Assembly: GCA_963703895.1 (NCBI GenBank)
Contig: CAVPFX010000002.1
Location: 558,001-622,000, forward strand
From: VRUE01 sp963703895
GTDB taxonomy: Bacteria; Actinomycetota; Thermoleophilia; Solirubrobacterales; 70-9
Length of the DNA stretch: 64,000 nt
Direction: 5' to 3'
Notes under the pieces: generated by a model
Databases searched by the model: none
Told to the model about the DNA's origin: nothing
What the model saw: the letters and a program-made list of their open reading frames with translations, nothing else
Translations under genes and position numbers: made by a program
Shown: one piece after another, positions 8,804-17,179 of the stretch
Position numbering within the stretch: position 1 is the stretch's first letter
Layout: the number at the start of each line of letters is the position of its first letter

Positions 8804-9172
8804 GTGATCACCAAGACCGACTTCATTGGCATCCCATCCACCGATGCCGAGCGCTCGCGGCGCTTCTACGTCGAGACGCTCGGCTTGCGGCCGGACGAGC
8901 GGGGCAAGTTCGAATTCTGGGTTGGGGATACCTGCTTCGGCATCTGGGAGCCGGCCCAGATGGGAATGGAGTTCGCGCCGCAGAAAAACGCGCACCCGGC
9001 GCTGCATGTCGACGACGTCGCCGCGGCGCGGGCGGAGCTCGAGGCCAAGGGAGTCGAGTTCAACGGCGACACCTTCGACACCGGCGTCTGCCACATGGCC
9101 CTCTTCACCGATCCCGATGGCAACGACCTGATGCTGCACAACCGCTACGCGCCCTACCCCGACTCCGAGTAG
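8804..9172 (+). CDS. VOC-superfamily (glyoxalase/bleomycin-resistance-like) protein
   Basis: 122 residues from a GTG at 8804 with GAGGAGGAA in good position. The two beta-alpha-beta-beta-beta modules of the vicinal-oxygen-chelate fold are visible. The first opens KTDFIGIPSTDAERSRRFYVETLGL and the second HPALHVDDVAAARAELEAKG, ending FTDPDGNDLMLHNRYAP. Candidate metal ligands are the His of HPALHV and the late acidic position. The substrate is unknown. It starts 165 nt from the divergent 8141-8638 gene, and its stop precedes the convergent MocR gene. Confidence 0.88.
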   Translation: MITKTDFIGIPSTDAERSRRFYVETLGLRPDERGKFEFWVGDTCFGIWEPAQMGMEFAPQKNAHPALHVDDVAAARAELEAKGVEFNGDTFDTGVCHMALFTDPDGNDLMLHNRYAPYPDSE

Positions 9173-9198
9173 GGATGCGGCAACTCTGAGCGGATGAG

Positions 9199-10518
9199 TC
9201 AGGCGGTGCGGGTGGCGCCGCTGGGTTGCAGCGCCACCCGAATTGCCTCGGCGAGCTCCTCTGCCTCGTCCCCGGCGAGGGTGCTCGTCGTGACCCGGAT
9301 CGCGCGGGCGCTCTGCAGGCGGAAGGGTGCGCCGGGCATCACGGCCCAGCCCTGGGCAAGCAGGGATTGGACGACGGGTGCTTCCTCGGGCACCGGGACC
9401 CAGGTGGCGATCCCCGCCGTCGAGGAGACCTCGATCTCGCGCGCCGCGAGCGCGGCGACGAACTGCTCGCGGCGCTCGCGATAGGTCGCCGCAGCGAGAT
9501 CGAGCCGCGCGCCGATGTCCTCATCGGCCCACATCGCCGCGACGAGGTGCTGCAGCAGGTGACTCACCCACTGCGGCCCGACCGCCTGGCGGCCGCGCAC
9601 GCGGCTAATCGTCTGCTCGTCGCCAGCCAGCACCGCCAGGCGCAGGTCCGGGCCGAGCGACTTGGCGAGCGAGAGGGCGGAGGCCCAGCGCTCGCGGCCA
9701 GCGGTCAGGGTGATGCGCTCGACGCCGGCGATCGGTCCGAGGTGATCGTCCTCGACCACCATCGCCGCCGGCGCTCGCCCGAGCACCGCGCGCAGCTCGC
9801 CGGCGCGCTTTGGGTCGAGCGAGGCGCCGGTGGGGTTCTGGCCGCGCGGGTTGAGCACGACCGCGCTGGCTCCCTCCGCGAGCGCGGCGGCGAGCTCGCC
9901 GGGCAGCATGCCCTTCTCGTCGATCGGGACCGGGCGCAGGGCCAGGCCCAGTGCTCGCAGCAGGTCGAAGAGGCCGGCGAAGCCGGGGTCTTCGACCGCG
10001 ACGAGGTCTCCCGGCTTGAGCTGCGCCCCCAGCGCCCGCTCGATCCCGTCGAGGGCGCCGCTGGTGACCGCGATCGATTCGGCGTCGATCCCACTGGCGG
10101 AGAGCTCGGCCCGTGCCAGCTCGAGCAGCTTGTGTACCCCCGGCTCGCCGCCGTAGAGCTGGGTCGGTCGGTCCAGACGCCGCAGGAAGGGCATCGGGTC
10201 GGGGAGCAGGGCGGGGTCCGGGTTGCCGCTCGCCAGGTCCCGCGCGCCCGCAGGAATGGTGGGCCTTTGCAGGGCGCCGCCGAGGGGAGGACGCCAGCTG
10301 ACCTGCGAGCGGCTGCGTTTGTGGCTGACGACGAGGCCACGCGAGCGTAGGTCGGCGAGTGCGGCCGAGACAGTGGTCGGGCTGACACCGAGCTCGCCAG
10401 CAAGGGTGCGGACTGCGGGCAGGGTCTCGCCGGGGGCGAGCGACCCCTGCTCGATCGCGCGCTCGACGCTGGCGGCGATCTGCTGCGCGTTCTCGCCAGA
10501 TATTCGATACTGTTCCAT
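9199..10518 (-). CDS. MocR-type GntR regulator with an aminotransferase domain
   Basis: 439 residues. An N-terminal winged helix (about 10-75: AIEQGSLAPGETLPAVRTLA, GVSPTTVSAAL) is joined to a fold-type-I aminotransferase domain. Fold landmarks include VTSGALDGIERAL, VEDPGFAGLFDLL, NPRGQNPTGASL and VEDDHLG. LSLAKSLGPDLRLA is the expected PLP-lysine region. Such proteins sense PLP or an amino-acid adduct. ATG 10518 is preferred to the upstream TTG 10530. It is divergent from a PNPOx-fold flavoprotein with only 28 bp between starts, so it probably controls that gene and itself. That target is an inference. Confidence 0.9.
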   Translation of the reverse strand: MEQYRISGENAQQIAASVERAIEQGSLAPGETLPAVRTLAGELGVSPTTVSAALADLRSRGLVVSHKRSRSQVSWRPPLGGALQRPTIPAGARDLASGNPDPALLPDPMPFLRRLDRPTQLYGGEPGVHKLLELARAELSASGIDAESIAVTSGALDGIERALGAQLKPGDLVAVEDPGFAGLFDLLRALGLALRPVPIDEKGMLPGELAAALAEGASAVVLNPRGQNPTGASLDPKRAGELRAVLGRAPAAMVVEDDHLGPIAGVERITLTAGRERWASALSLAKSLGPDLRLAVLAGDEQTISRVRGRQAVGPQWVSHLLQHLVAAMWADEDIGARLDLAAATYRERREQFVAALAAREIEVSSTAGIATWVPVPEEAPVVQSLLAQGWAVMPGAPFRLQSARAIRVTTSTLAGDEAEELAEAIRVALQPSGATRTA

Positions 10519-10546
10519 ATCAGATATCAAATCTGTACTGTAACAG
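10519..10546. promoter_or_regulatory. 28-bp divergent promoter, probably leaderless both ways
   Basis: This AT-rich gap separates two start codons. TACTGT precedes the plus-strand ATG and TGATAT precedes the minus-strand ATG, each at -11 to -6, where a leaderless -10 box would be. TCTGT...ACAGA and the ATATCTGATAT-like sequence give overlapping dyads suitable for a GntR-type operator. Confidence 0.45.
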
Positions 10547-11197
10547 ATGAAGACACCAAGGACAAAGCTACGCAGAAAGCCGAGCAGGGGCTCGCACGAG
10601 CGGGCCGTGGTCGAGGCGATCTTTGACGAGGCGCTGGTCTCTCACCTGGGAGTCGTCGACGACGGGCTGCCGGTGGTGGTCCCGACCCTGCACGTGCGAG
10701 TCGGCTCGCACGTCTACCTGCACGGATCGACGGCGAGCCGCGCCCTGCGCGAGTCAAAGGGGGCGGAGGTCTGCCTCACCGCGACCCTCGTTGATGGCCT
10801 GGTCTTGGCCCGCGCGGTGATGCACCACTCGGCCAACTACCGCTCGGCGATGCTCTTCGGCGCGGGCGAGTGGATCGAGGACGAGGGCGAGAAGCTGACC
10901 GCGCTCGAGGCCTTGGTCGAGAAGCTGGTGCCGGGACGTTGGGGCGACGCCCGCGTTCCAACCGAGAAGGAGCTGCGGGCGACGGCGTTGCTGCGGATCC
11001 CGCTCGAGGAGGCCTCGGCCAAGGTCCGCACGGGCCCGCCTATAGACGATGACGCCGACCTCGAGCTGCCCGTCTGGGCGGGGGTGGTCGGCCTCTCCAC
11101 CGCCGTGGGCGAGCCCGTGCCCGACGAGCTGCTGGCTGTCGGTGTAGAGCCCCCGGCCTACCTGGACGAGATGCTTGCCACGCGGGGAGGGTCGTAG
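10547..11197 (+). CDS. PNPOx-fold flavin/nucleotide-binding protein
   Basis: 216 residues. The split-barrel signature of the pyridoxamine-5'-phosphate-oxidase-related family is visible: FDEALVSHLGVVDDGLPVVVPTL, VYLHGSTASRALR, EVCLTATLVDGLVLARA, HHSANYRSAMLFG and a late VRTGPPIDDDADLELPVWAGVVGL. Members bind FMN, F420 or haem; this subgroup is usually a general stress or nitroimidazole-resistance-like flavoprotein. No ribosome site is visible before the ATG, in line with a leaderless transcript. The divergent MocR regulator suggests response to B6 vitamers or an amine. Confidence 0.85.
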   Translation: MKTPRTKLRRKPSRGSHERAVVEAIFDEALVSHLGVVDDGLPVVVPTLHVRVGSHVYLHGSTASRALRESKGAEVCLTATLVDGLVLARAVMHHSANYRSAMLFGAGEWIEDEGEKLTALEALVEKLVPGRWGDARVPTEKELRATALLRIPLEEASAKVRTGPPIDDDADLELPVWAGVVGLSTAVGEPVPDELLAVGVEPPAYLDEMLATRGGS

Positions 11198-11220
11198 GCA
11201 GCGGAGTCGAAACAGCGGGC

Positions 11221-11943
11221 ATGAAAAGAAAGCTCGATGTAGGCGGCACGCTCAGTCAGATCTTCTCCACCTATGGCGACCAGGCGGGCGTACTGCTTCC
11301 CGTCGCCTTCGGGCTCTTCCTGCTCGTCGCGGTGATCAACGGCATCCTCGCCAGCAGTCTGGTGTTGTTGCCGCTGGGATTTGCGGTCAGCGTCGTCGCC
11401 GCGACGCTCTACCAGGGCATGGTCGTGGGGCTGGTGCGCGATGTCCAGGACGGCCGCCGCGACTCCTCGGTCGGCGAGCTGATCGAGGCGACCTGGCCCG
11501 TGGTCTGGCCACTGATTGGCGCTGGCATCCTCGCCGGCCTCGGGATCGGCATTGGCATCTTCCTCTTCATCGTCCCCGGGCTGATCCTGTTGACGATCTG
11601 GGCCGTGATCGCACCGGTGATCGTGGTCGAGCGCAAAGGCGTGATCGACGCCTTCGGCCGCTCGCGGGCACTGGTCAAGGGCAACGGCTGGCAGGTCTTC
11701 GGCGTCATCATCGTCGTCTTCTTGATCACGGCCATCGCCAGCGCAATCCTCAGCGCGATCGGCACCGGCATCTCCGACAGCTTCGGGATGCGGGTACTGG
11801 TCAACGTGATCGCGTCGACCCTGACCGCGCCGATTGCGGCCCTGGCGGCTTCGATCATCTACTTCAGCTTGCTGGTGGCAAACGATTCCGCGCCGGCGTC
11901 ACCGGCGCCGCCCACGCCGCCCTCGGATCAGCCCGCCGTCTGA
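11221..11943 (+). CDS. Polytopic membrane protein (GPDPase-membrane-domain-like)
   Basis: 240 residues. About six hydrophobic segments lie between residues 20 and 225, among them VLLPVAFGLFLLVAVINGIL, AGILAGLGIGIGIFLFIVPG and VFGVIIVVFLITAIASAIL. The pattern IVPGLILLTIWAVIAPVIVVERKGVIDAFGRSRALVKGN is typical of the family annotated as glycerophosphodiester-phosphodiesterase membrane domain, which usually lacks the catalytic domain. It ends in a Pro/Ala-rich tail. The start lies 23 nt after the PNPOx gene, so the two may be co-transcribed. The 3' end overlaps the convergent M55 gene by 16 bp. The biochemical role is unknown. Confidence 0.75.
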   Translation: MKRKLDVGGTLSQIFSTYGDQAGVLLPVAFGLFLLVAVINGILASSLVLLPLGFAVSVVAATLYQGMVVGLVRDVQDGRRDSSVGELIEATWPVVWPLIGAGILAGLGIGIGIFLFIVPGLILLTIWAVIAPVIVVERKGVIDAFGRSRALVKGNGWQVFGVIIVVFLITAIASAILSAIGTGISDSFGMRVLVNVIASTLTAPIAALAASIIYFSLLVANDSAPASPAPPTPPSDQPAV

Positions 11944-12866
11944 GCCTCGGCGGGCGCCGCCGCCAGCCAGTGGCGCTCCTTCGAGCGCATCACCGGTGTA
12001 GCCAGCAGGCTGCCTGCGCGTCGCTGCACCGCGCGCAGGCGCGAGTCATGTCCGGCCGGCAGCAACTTGGCGAGCTGCCGGTACTCCCGCGATACCTGGC
12101 TGGTCCTGAAGACCTCGGCGATCGCGGTGAGCAGCTCCGCGGGGTCGCCGACGCTCGTCCTCGCGATCTCCTCGCCCTCGACCGCGATCCGCAGCTCGGC
12201 AGGATAGGTACGGGCGGGGGGCGGCTGCGGGGGTGCGGCGCAGGCTGAGCCGATCGCCTCGGCCAGCTTGGTGTGCGTGCCGGCGATGTCGTGGGAGCGC
12301 GCCCGGGCCCGCCCTTCGCCAACCTTGGTCTCGACCAGGCGGGCGCCACCCATCTCGCCCTGGTCGAACTCCTCGAGCATCCAGCGATCGCCGCTGGCGA
12401 GGAGCACCGGCACGCCCTCGGCCGCGAGTGCTTGAGCGTAGACGCGGGCCTCGCTGAGCGGGACGCCGTCGAGCGAGACCTCCATCTCCCAGATGAAGGT
12501 GTGCGAACAGAAGGCCCGCGGGTTCTTGGTGCTGGCGTGGTGGCCGAGCATCACCACGCTGTCTAGCGGGCCGCCGTGCGCCTTGGCCATCGAAGGCTCG
12601 GTCTCGTTGAGAGCGAGATCGGCGATCGGTCGCACCTCGACGCCCGCCGGCATGCGGTCGCGTTCGATGTTGGTGCCGACCATGTGCCAGTCGCCGACCG
12701 AGATCCGCTCGGCGCCCGCCTCGCGCAGCGCCTCGACCGCGACCAGCACCTCGTCGGTCATCAGCCGCCGGCCGCGCGCGTAGGCCGCCGGGTGCGAGGG
12801 CAGGCAGTCGCCGCAGTCGTCGATTCCGGTGATGCCCTCCATGTCGGCGGCGATCAGGACGTTCAC
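11928..12866 (-). CDS. M55-family D-aminopeptidase (DppA-like)
   Basis: 312 residues. The GTG at 12866 gives the conserved N-terminus VNVLIAADMEGITGI; upstream in-frame codons do not look like protein. M55 enzymes are zinc peptidases that release D-alanine from D-amino-acid peptides. The opening Asp/Glu ligands (ADMEGI), GDWHMVGTN, LGHHASTKNPRAFCSHTF and a later GDRWMLEEF are present in order. It is cytoplasmic, with no signal peptide. It may recycle cell-wall peptides. It lies alone, divergent from the monooxygenase gene. Confidence 0.88.
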   Translation of the reverse strand: MNVLIAADMEGITGIDDCGDCLPSHPAAYARGRRLMTDEVLVAVEALREAGAERISVGDWHMVGTNIERDRMPAGVEVRPIADLALNETEPSMAKAHGGPLDSVVMLGHHASTKNPRAFCSHTFIWEMEVSLDGVPLSEARVYAQALAAEGVPVLLASGDRWMLEEFDQGEMGGARLVETKVGEGRARARSHDIAGTHTKLAEAIGSACAAPPQPPPARTYPAELRIAVEGEEIARTSVGDPAELLTAIAEVFRTSQVSREYRQLAKLLPAGHDSRLRAVQRRAGSLLATPVMRSKERHWLAAAPAEAQTAG

Positions 12867-12967
12867 GGCGAGCCAGCCTAGTCCAGGCCGGCGCAATTGG
12901 TACGCCGCTGTGTGAGATCCGCACACCCGGCTTGGCTGACCAGCCAGCATGAGAGAATGCCGACGGC

Positions 12968-14482
12968 TTGACTGCGAACGGGGAACCCATCGAGCACCTC
13001 GACGTGCTGATCGTCGGCGCTGGAATTTCCGGTGTCGGCGCTGCTTACCACCTGCAGGAGCGTTGCCCGGCCAAGAGCTACGCGATCCTCGAGGCGCGCA
13101 ACGACCTCGGCGGTACGTGGGATCTCTTCCGCTACCCCGGCATCCGCTCGGACTCCGACATGCACACGCTCGGCTTCCGCTTCAGGCCCTGGACCGCGCC
13201 GAAGGCGATCGCCGACGGCGACTCGATCCTCGACTACGTGCGGGAGACGGCGCAGGAGAACGGGATCGACCGCGAGATTCGCTTCGGCCACCGCGTCGTG
13301 CGGGCCGAGTGGTCGACGGCGGAGTCGGTCTGGAACGTCGATGTCGAACGCGCCGACAGCGGCGAGACCGTGCGGCTGACCTGCGGCTACTTCTGGTCCT
13401 GCACCGGCTACTACAGCTACGACCGGGGCTACACGCCGGAGTTCCCCGGGCGGGACCGCTTCGCGGGCGAGATCGTCCACCCGCAGCACTGGCCCGAGGA
13501 CCTCGATTACGCCGACAAGCGGGTTGTTGTGATCGGCAGTGGCGCCACCGCGGTGACGCTGGTGCCGGCGATGGCCGAGAAAGCCGCGCAGGTGACGATG
13601 CTGCAGCGCTCGCCCACTTACATCGTCTCGATGCCGGGCGAGGACCCGATCGCGAAGGCGATTCGCCGGGTGTTGCCGATCAAGGCCGCCTACGCGCTGA
13701 TCCGCTGGAAGAACGTCCTCCTGCAGATGGGCACCTACAAGCTGAGCAGGAGCCGTCCCGCCTTCGTCAAGAAGATGATCCGCAAGGGCAACGAGCGCTC
13801 GCTGCCCACCGGCTACGACCTCGACACCCACTTCAAGCCTCCCTACAACCCCTGGGACCAGCGGATGTGCCTGGTGCCCGATGGAGATCTCTTCAAGGCG
13901 ATCCGCTCGGGCGGCGCCGAGATCGTCACCGACCGGATCGAGACCTTCACCGAGAACGGGATCGAGCTCGAGTCCGGCGCCGAGCTGGAGGCCGACGTGA
14001 TCGTCACCGCGACTGGGCTGAACGTGCTCTTCCTCGGTGGCATGGAGCTCGCCATCGACGGCGAGACGGTCGATTTCCCCGCCAAGATGGCCTACAAGGG
14101 CATGATGCTCGACGGCGTTCCGAACTTCGTCTTCACCCTCGGCTACACCAACGCCTCCTGGACGCTGAAGGCGGACCTCACCTCCGAGTACGTCTGTCGC
14201 TTGCTCAACCACATGGACAGGAACGGATACTCGCAGTGCGTTCCGGAGATCACCGACCCCTCGGTCATCGAGGAGCCGATCCTCGACTTCAACGCCGGCT
14301 ACGTCCTGCGCGCTCTCGACAAACTTCCCAAACAGGGCTCCAAGGAGCCCTGGAAGCTGCGCCAGAACTACGTGCTCGACACCAGGGAGATCCGGCGCGG
14401 CGCGATCGACGATGGCGCGATGCGGTTCTCCAACCCCGCGTCGCTCGGCTCCAAGAGCGAGCCCAGCCTCGCCTCTGCCTGA
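12968..14482 (+). CDS. Flavin-containing / Baeyer-Villiger-type monooxygenase
   Basis: 504 residues from a TTG at 12968. The first Rossmann motif is VLIVGAGISGVGAAYHL (about 13-29), followed by GGTWDLFRYPGIRSDSDM. The second NADPH site is VVVIGSGATAVTLVPAM (about 189). The Baeyer-Villiger fingerprint FxGxxxHxxxWP occurs as FAGEIVHPQHWP, so ketone-to-ester oxidation or S-oxygenation is expected, as in EthA-like enzymes. It is followed 59 nt later by an NAD(P)H-dependent FMN reductase-like gene on the same strand. They may share a pathway, although class B monooxygenases do not need a separate reductase. Confidence 0.92.
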   Translation: MTANGEPIEHLDVLIVGAGISGVGAAYHLQERCPAKSYAILEARNDLGGTWDLFRYPGIRSDSDMHTLGFRFRPWTAPKAIADGDSILDYVRETAQENGIDREIRFGHRVVRAEWSTAESVWNVDVERADSGETVRLTCGYFWSCTGYYSYDRGYTPEFPGRDRFAGEIVHPQHWPEDLDYADKRVVVIGSGATAVTLVPAMAEKAAQVTMLQRSPTYIVSMPGEDPIAKAIRRVLPIKAAYALIRWKNVLLQMGTYKLSRSRPAFVKKMIRKGNERSLPTGYDLDTHFKPPYNPWDQRMCLVPDGDLFKAIRSGGAEIVTDRIETFTENGIELESGAELEADVIVTATGLNVLFLGGMELAIDGETVDFPAKMAYKGMMLDGVPNFVFTLGYTNASWTLKADLTSEYVCRLLNHMDRNGYSQCVPEITDPSVIEEPILDFNAGYVLRALDKLPKQGSKEPWKLRQNYVLDTREIRRGAIDDGAMRFSNPASLGSKSEPSLASA

Positions 14483-14541
14483 CCTTCGCGCTGCCTGATC
14501 GCGCTTAGACTGCGCGCGAAACCCACGGGCGAAGGAGAGCG

Positions 14542-15294
14542 ATGACGGAGCTGACCGCGGTGCAGGCCGAGCTGTGCGAGCAGAGCGAGACCGACTACTC
14601 GGACCTGAAGGCGTTCTTCATCAACTGCACGCTGAAGCGCAGCCCCGAGGTTTCCAACACTCAGGGACTGATGGACATCTCGATGGAGATCATGCGGCGC
14701 AACGGGGTAACGGTGGAGTGCATTCGCGCGGTCGATCACGAGATCGCCACCGGCGTCTGGCCCGACATGACCGAACACGGGTGGGACACCGACGAGTGGC
14801 CGGCGATCTTCGAGCGGGTGATGGCCGCCGACATCCTCGTGCTCGGCATGTCGATTTGGCTGGGGGAGAAGTCCTCGGTCGCGACCCAGATCGTCGAGCG
14901 GCTCTACGGCAACTCGCACCTGCTCAATGACGACGGCCAGTACGCCTACTACGGCCGCGTCGGCGGCTGCCTGGTTACCGGCAACGAGGACGGGGTCAAG
15001 CATTGCGCGATGAACACCCTCTACTCGCTGCAGCACCTCGGCTACACGATCCCGCCACAGGCCGACGCCGGCTGGATCGGCGAGGCTGGACCGGGCCCGT
15101 CGTACCTGGACGAGGGCTCGGGTGGGCCGGAGAACGACTTCACCAACCGCAACACCACCTTCGCCGCCTGGAACATGCTCCACCTGGCGCGCCTGCTCAA
15201 GGACGCCGGCGGCATCCCCGCCCACGGCAACCAGCGCACCGCCTGGGACGCCGGCTGCCGCACCGACTTTCCGAATCCGGAGCACCGGGCCTAA
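14542..15294 (+). CDS. NAD(P)H-dependent FMN reductase / flavodoxin-fold oxidoreductase
   Basis: 250 residues, ATG preceded by GAAGGAG. The flavodoxin-like core is visible: LKAFFINCTLKRSPEVSNTQ (FMN phosphate loop, about 22-41), MAADILVLGMSIWLGEKSS (about 94-112), and GRVGGCLVTGNEDGVKHCAM with its GNEDG loop (about 141-160). Such enzymes reduce FMN or quinones with NAD(P)H. A C-terminal extension (THxxA-like, NTTFAAWNMLHLARLLKDAGG) is common in the iron-sulfur-flavoprotein-related branch. It lies behind the monooxygenase and ends at a strong hairpin. Confidence 0.85.
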   Translation: MTELTAVQAELCEQSETDYSDLKAFFINCTLKRSPEVSNTQGLMDISMEIMRRNGVTVECIRAVDHEIATGVWPDMTEHGWDTDEWPAIFERVMAADILVLGMSIWLGEKSSVATQIVERLYGNSHLLNDDGQYAYYGRVGGCLVTGNEDGVKHCAMNTLYSLQHLGYTIPPQADAGWIGEAGPGPSYLDEGSGGPENDFTNRNTTFAAWNMLHLARLLKDAGGIPAHGNQRTAWDAGCRTDFPNPEHRA

Positions 15295-15325
15295 GAGGAA
15301 GCTCGGAGCATTGGTCTGAAAAAAT

Positions 15326-15369
15326 GAAGCGAGAGTTGACCCACCTATAGAGGGGTCAACTCTCGCTTC
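15326..15369. terminator. 17-bp perfect hairpin between convergent genes
   Basis: Arms 15326-15342 and 15353-15369 are exact complements around a 10-nt loop. It lies between the stops of the FMN reductase and the convergent cyclase gene. There is no U-tract on either strand, so any terminator activity would be of the U-less actinobacterial kind. Confidence 0.65.
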
Positions 15370-15370
15370 G

Positions 15371-16168
15371 CTAAGGCAGGACCGCGATCGCGCGGCCGGG
15401 GGCGCCGCTGGCGACGGCGATCTTGACCGGCAGGAAGACGAAGGAGGCGCCGCGGGCGGGCAGGCGCTCGAGCTTGGTCAGGCCCTCGATAAAGGCCATT
15501 TCACGGCTGAGGCCGGCGCGGTGGACTTCGTTGCCCTCCTCGGCCGAGCCCATGCTCGGCGCGTCGATGCCGATCGTGCCGACGCCGCGCTCGTGCAGGA
15601 AGACGGCGGCCGCCGCCTCGGGGGCGGGCCAGGCCGGGCGCGATTGCAGCACCACCGGCTCGTGCAGGAAGGCCCTGCCGGCCTCGCCCTTTACGTAGTG
15701 CTTGGACCAGCCAGTCAGCAGTAGCGCGATCTCGCCGGGTTGGAAGCGGCCGTGCTCGGCCTCCCAGGCTTCGAGGTGGGCGACGGTGATCGCCGGGCTG
15801 GCGCCCGGCTCGGCCTGGCCGTCGAGGTGGCGCAGGTCGACTACCGCGGCGGGGCCGATCAGCTTCGAGAGGTCGAGCTTCTCGGCGCTGACCTCGCCCA
15901 GCGGCTCGGCGTTCGGGAGCCCCGATTTCGGCGGCGCGAAGTAGTGGCTCGGTGCGTCGACGTGGGTGCCGGCGTGCTCGTCGAGGATGATGAAGTGGGT
16001 TACGTAAGGGCCGAGCGAGCAGCTGCACGCCCCGGTTGGCAATTCGTCTTCCCCGAACCAGCTCCAATTCTTGTGGGCGAACGGCATGTGCTCCGGCCAG
16101 GTCGCCGGCAGGTGCTCGGAGAGGGTGACCGAGAGGTCGACGATCTTGTCTGCGTTCGCTTCGATCAA
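15371..16168 (-). CDS. Cyclase-family (kynurenine formamidase-like) metal hydrolase
   Basis: 265 residues from a TTG at 16168. The family motif HxGTHxDxPxH is present as HAGTHVDAPSHY (about 64-75), and VDLRHLDGQ follows. Zn- or Mn-dependent members open cyclic amides or esters such as N-formylkynurenine. GIDAPSMGSAEEGNEVHR matches the second conserved block with a late His. The actual substrate is unknown, and no kyn genes are nearby. The stop lies next to the shared hairpin; its 5' neighbour, 30 nt away on the same strand, is the 5'-3' exonuclease gene. Confidence 0.88.
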   Translation of the reverse strand: MIEANADKIVDLSVTLSEHLPATWPEHMPFAHKNWSWFGEDELPTGACSCSLGPYVTHFIILDEHAGTHVDAPSHYFAPPKSGLPNAEPLGEVSAEKLDLSKLIGPAAVVDLRHLDGQAEPGASPAITVAHLEAWEAEHGRFQPGEIALLLTGWSKHYVKGEAGRAFLHEPVVLQSRPAWPAPEAAAAVFLHERGVGTIGIDAPSMGSAEEGNEVHRAGLSREMAFIEGLTKLERLPARGASFVFLPVKIAVASGAPGRAIAVLP

Positions 16169-16198
16169 GACGATCGAAGTAGTACCACGGAGTCGCGC

Positions 16199-17065
16199 TC
16201 AGGCCTCGGCCAGGAGCCTCTCGGCGAGCCGGTTCATGCCGCGGTCGTGCGCCGCCTTGGCAGCGCCGACCCAGTCGGTCTCGCGGTCGGCGGGAGGCTC
16301 GACCCCGGCATCGCGCAGGGTGGCGATGTCCTTGAAGGCGCGCAGGTCATCGGCGGAATCGATCAGCGAGGCGCGCAGAGCGGGGCGGTGCTCGCGGATC
16401 GCGTTCTCGAGCACGCCCTCGAGCGAGCCGTGGCGGCGCAGCAGTTCGGCCGCGGTCTTCGGGCCGACCCCCTTGGCGCCCGGCAGGCCGTCGGAGGGGT
16501 CGCCGCGCAGGGCGATGAAGTCGGGGACGAGCTCGGGCGGGATCCCGTAGCGCTCTTCGACCTCCCCGGGCCCGACTGCTTCGGCGCCTTTGCCTTTGCC
16601 GCCGGTCTTGACATAGAGGACCGTGACCCGCTCCTCGGCACACTGGTACATGTCGCGGTCGCCGGTCATCAGCAGGGCGTGACCGCCGGCCTCGGCCTCG
16701 CGGCGGGCGTAGGTGCCGAGCAGGTCGTCGGCCTCGAGGTCGTCGCTGGTCGCCACGGTCCAGCCGAAGGCCTCGAAGAAGTCGCGCGCGGCGGCGAACT
16801 GGGGCGAGAGGTCGTCGGGCATCGCCGCCTCGCGCTCGGCGTGGTAGGCGGGGTAGAGCTCGGTCCGGTAGGAGGCGGCGTCGGGGCCGAAGCAGAGGAC
16901 GACGGCGCGCGGCTGGTGCAGCTCGATCTCGCGCAGGATCAGGTTGGCGGTGCCGAGCAGCGCGTTGACCGGCTTGCCGTCGCTGCCGACGATCGAGTCC
17001 GGCAGCGCGTAGAAGGCGCGGAAGAGCATCGAGGGCGTGTCGACTGCGAGCAGCGGGCCGGGCAC
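16199..17065 (-). CDS. 5'-3' exonuclease (FEN-like, Pol I N-domain type)
   Basis: 288 residues, the length of stand-alone exonucleases related to the N-terminal domain of DNA polymerase I. Metal-binding acidic clusters are all present: LLAVDTPSMLFRAFYALP (about 5), DDLEADDLLGTYARR (about 107), MTGDRDMYQCA (about 131) and FIALRGDPSDGLPGAKGVGPKTAAELL, which includes the helix-three-turn-helix. It should remove RNA primers or 5' flaps. It is probably co-transcribed with the cyclase gene, only 30 nt downstream. Confidence 0.92.
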   Translation of the reverse strand: MPGPLLAVDTPSMLFRAFYALPDSIVGSDGKPVNALLGTANLILREIELHQPRAVVLCFGPDAASYRTELYPAYHAEREAAMPDDLSPQFAAARDFFEAFGWTVATSDDLEADDLLGTYARREAEAGGHALLMTGDRDMYQCAEERVTVLYVKTGGKGKGAEAVGPGEVEERYGIPPELVPDFIALRGDPSDGLPGAKGVGPKTAAELLRRHGSLEGVLENAIREHRPALRASLIDSADDLRAFKDIATLRDAGVEPPADRETDWVGAAKAAHDRGMNRLAERLLAEA

Positions 17066-17091
17066 CGGCTCAGCCTATGCCGTCGAGCACC

Positions 17092-17140
17092 GCTCCGCTG
17101 TTCGTTTGCTCTGGATGACAGGGGAAAGGAACAGCGGAGC
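17092..17140. repeat. 12-bp inverted repeat between divergent genes
   Basis: GCTCCGCTGTTC (17092-17103) and its exact complement (17129-17140) enclose 25 nt. It is located between the divergent exonuclease and decarboxylase-family genes, where no terminator is needed. It could act as an operator or a 5' leader structure. Confidence 0.5.
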
Positions 17141-17179
17141 AGATGGTGGTTGCCGGTCTCGGGTACGGTCCGGGACCGA

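Noticed and set aside
8639..9139. Extension of the 8141-8638 protein to a start at 9139
   Set aside because: The extra part is antisense of the VOC gene, while ATG 8638 has an excellent ribosome site.
15740..17179. Long N-terminal extension of the CMD-family protein
   Set aside because: It is antisense of the cyclase and exonuclease genes; recognisable protein starts near 17180.
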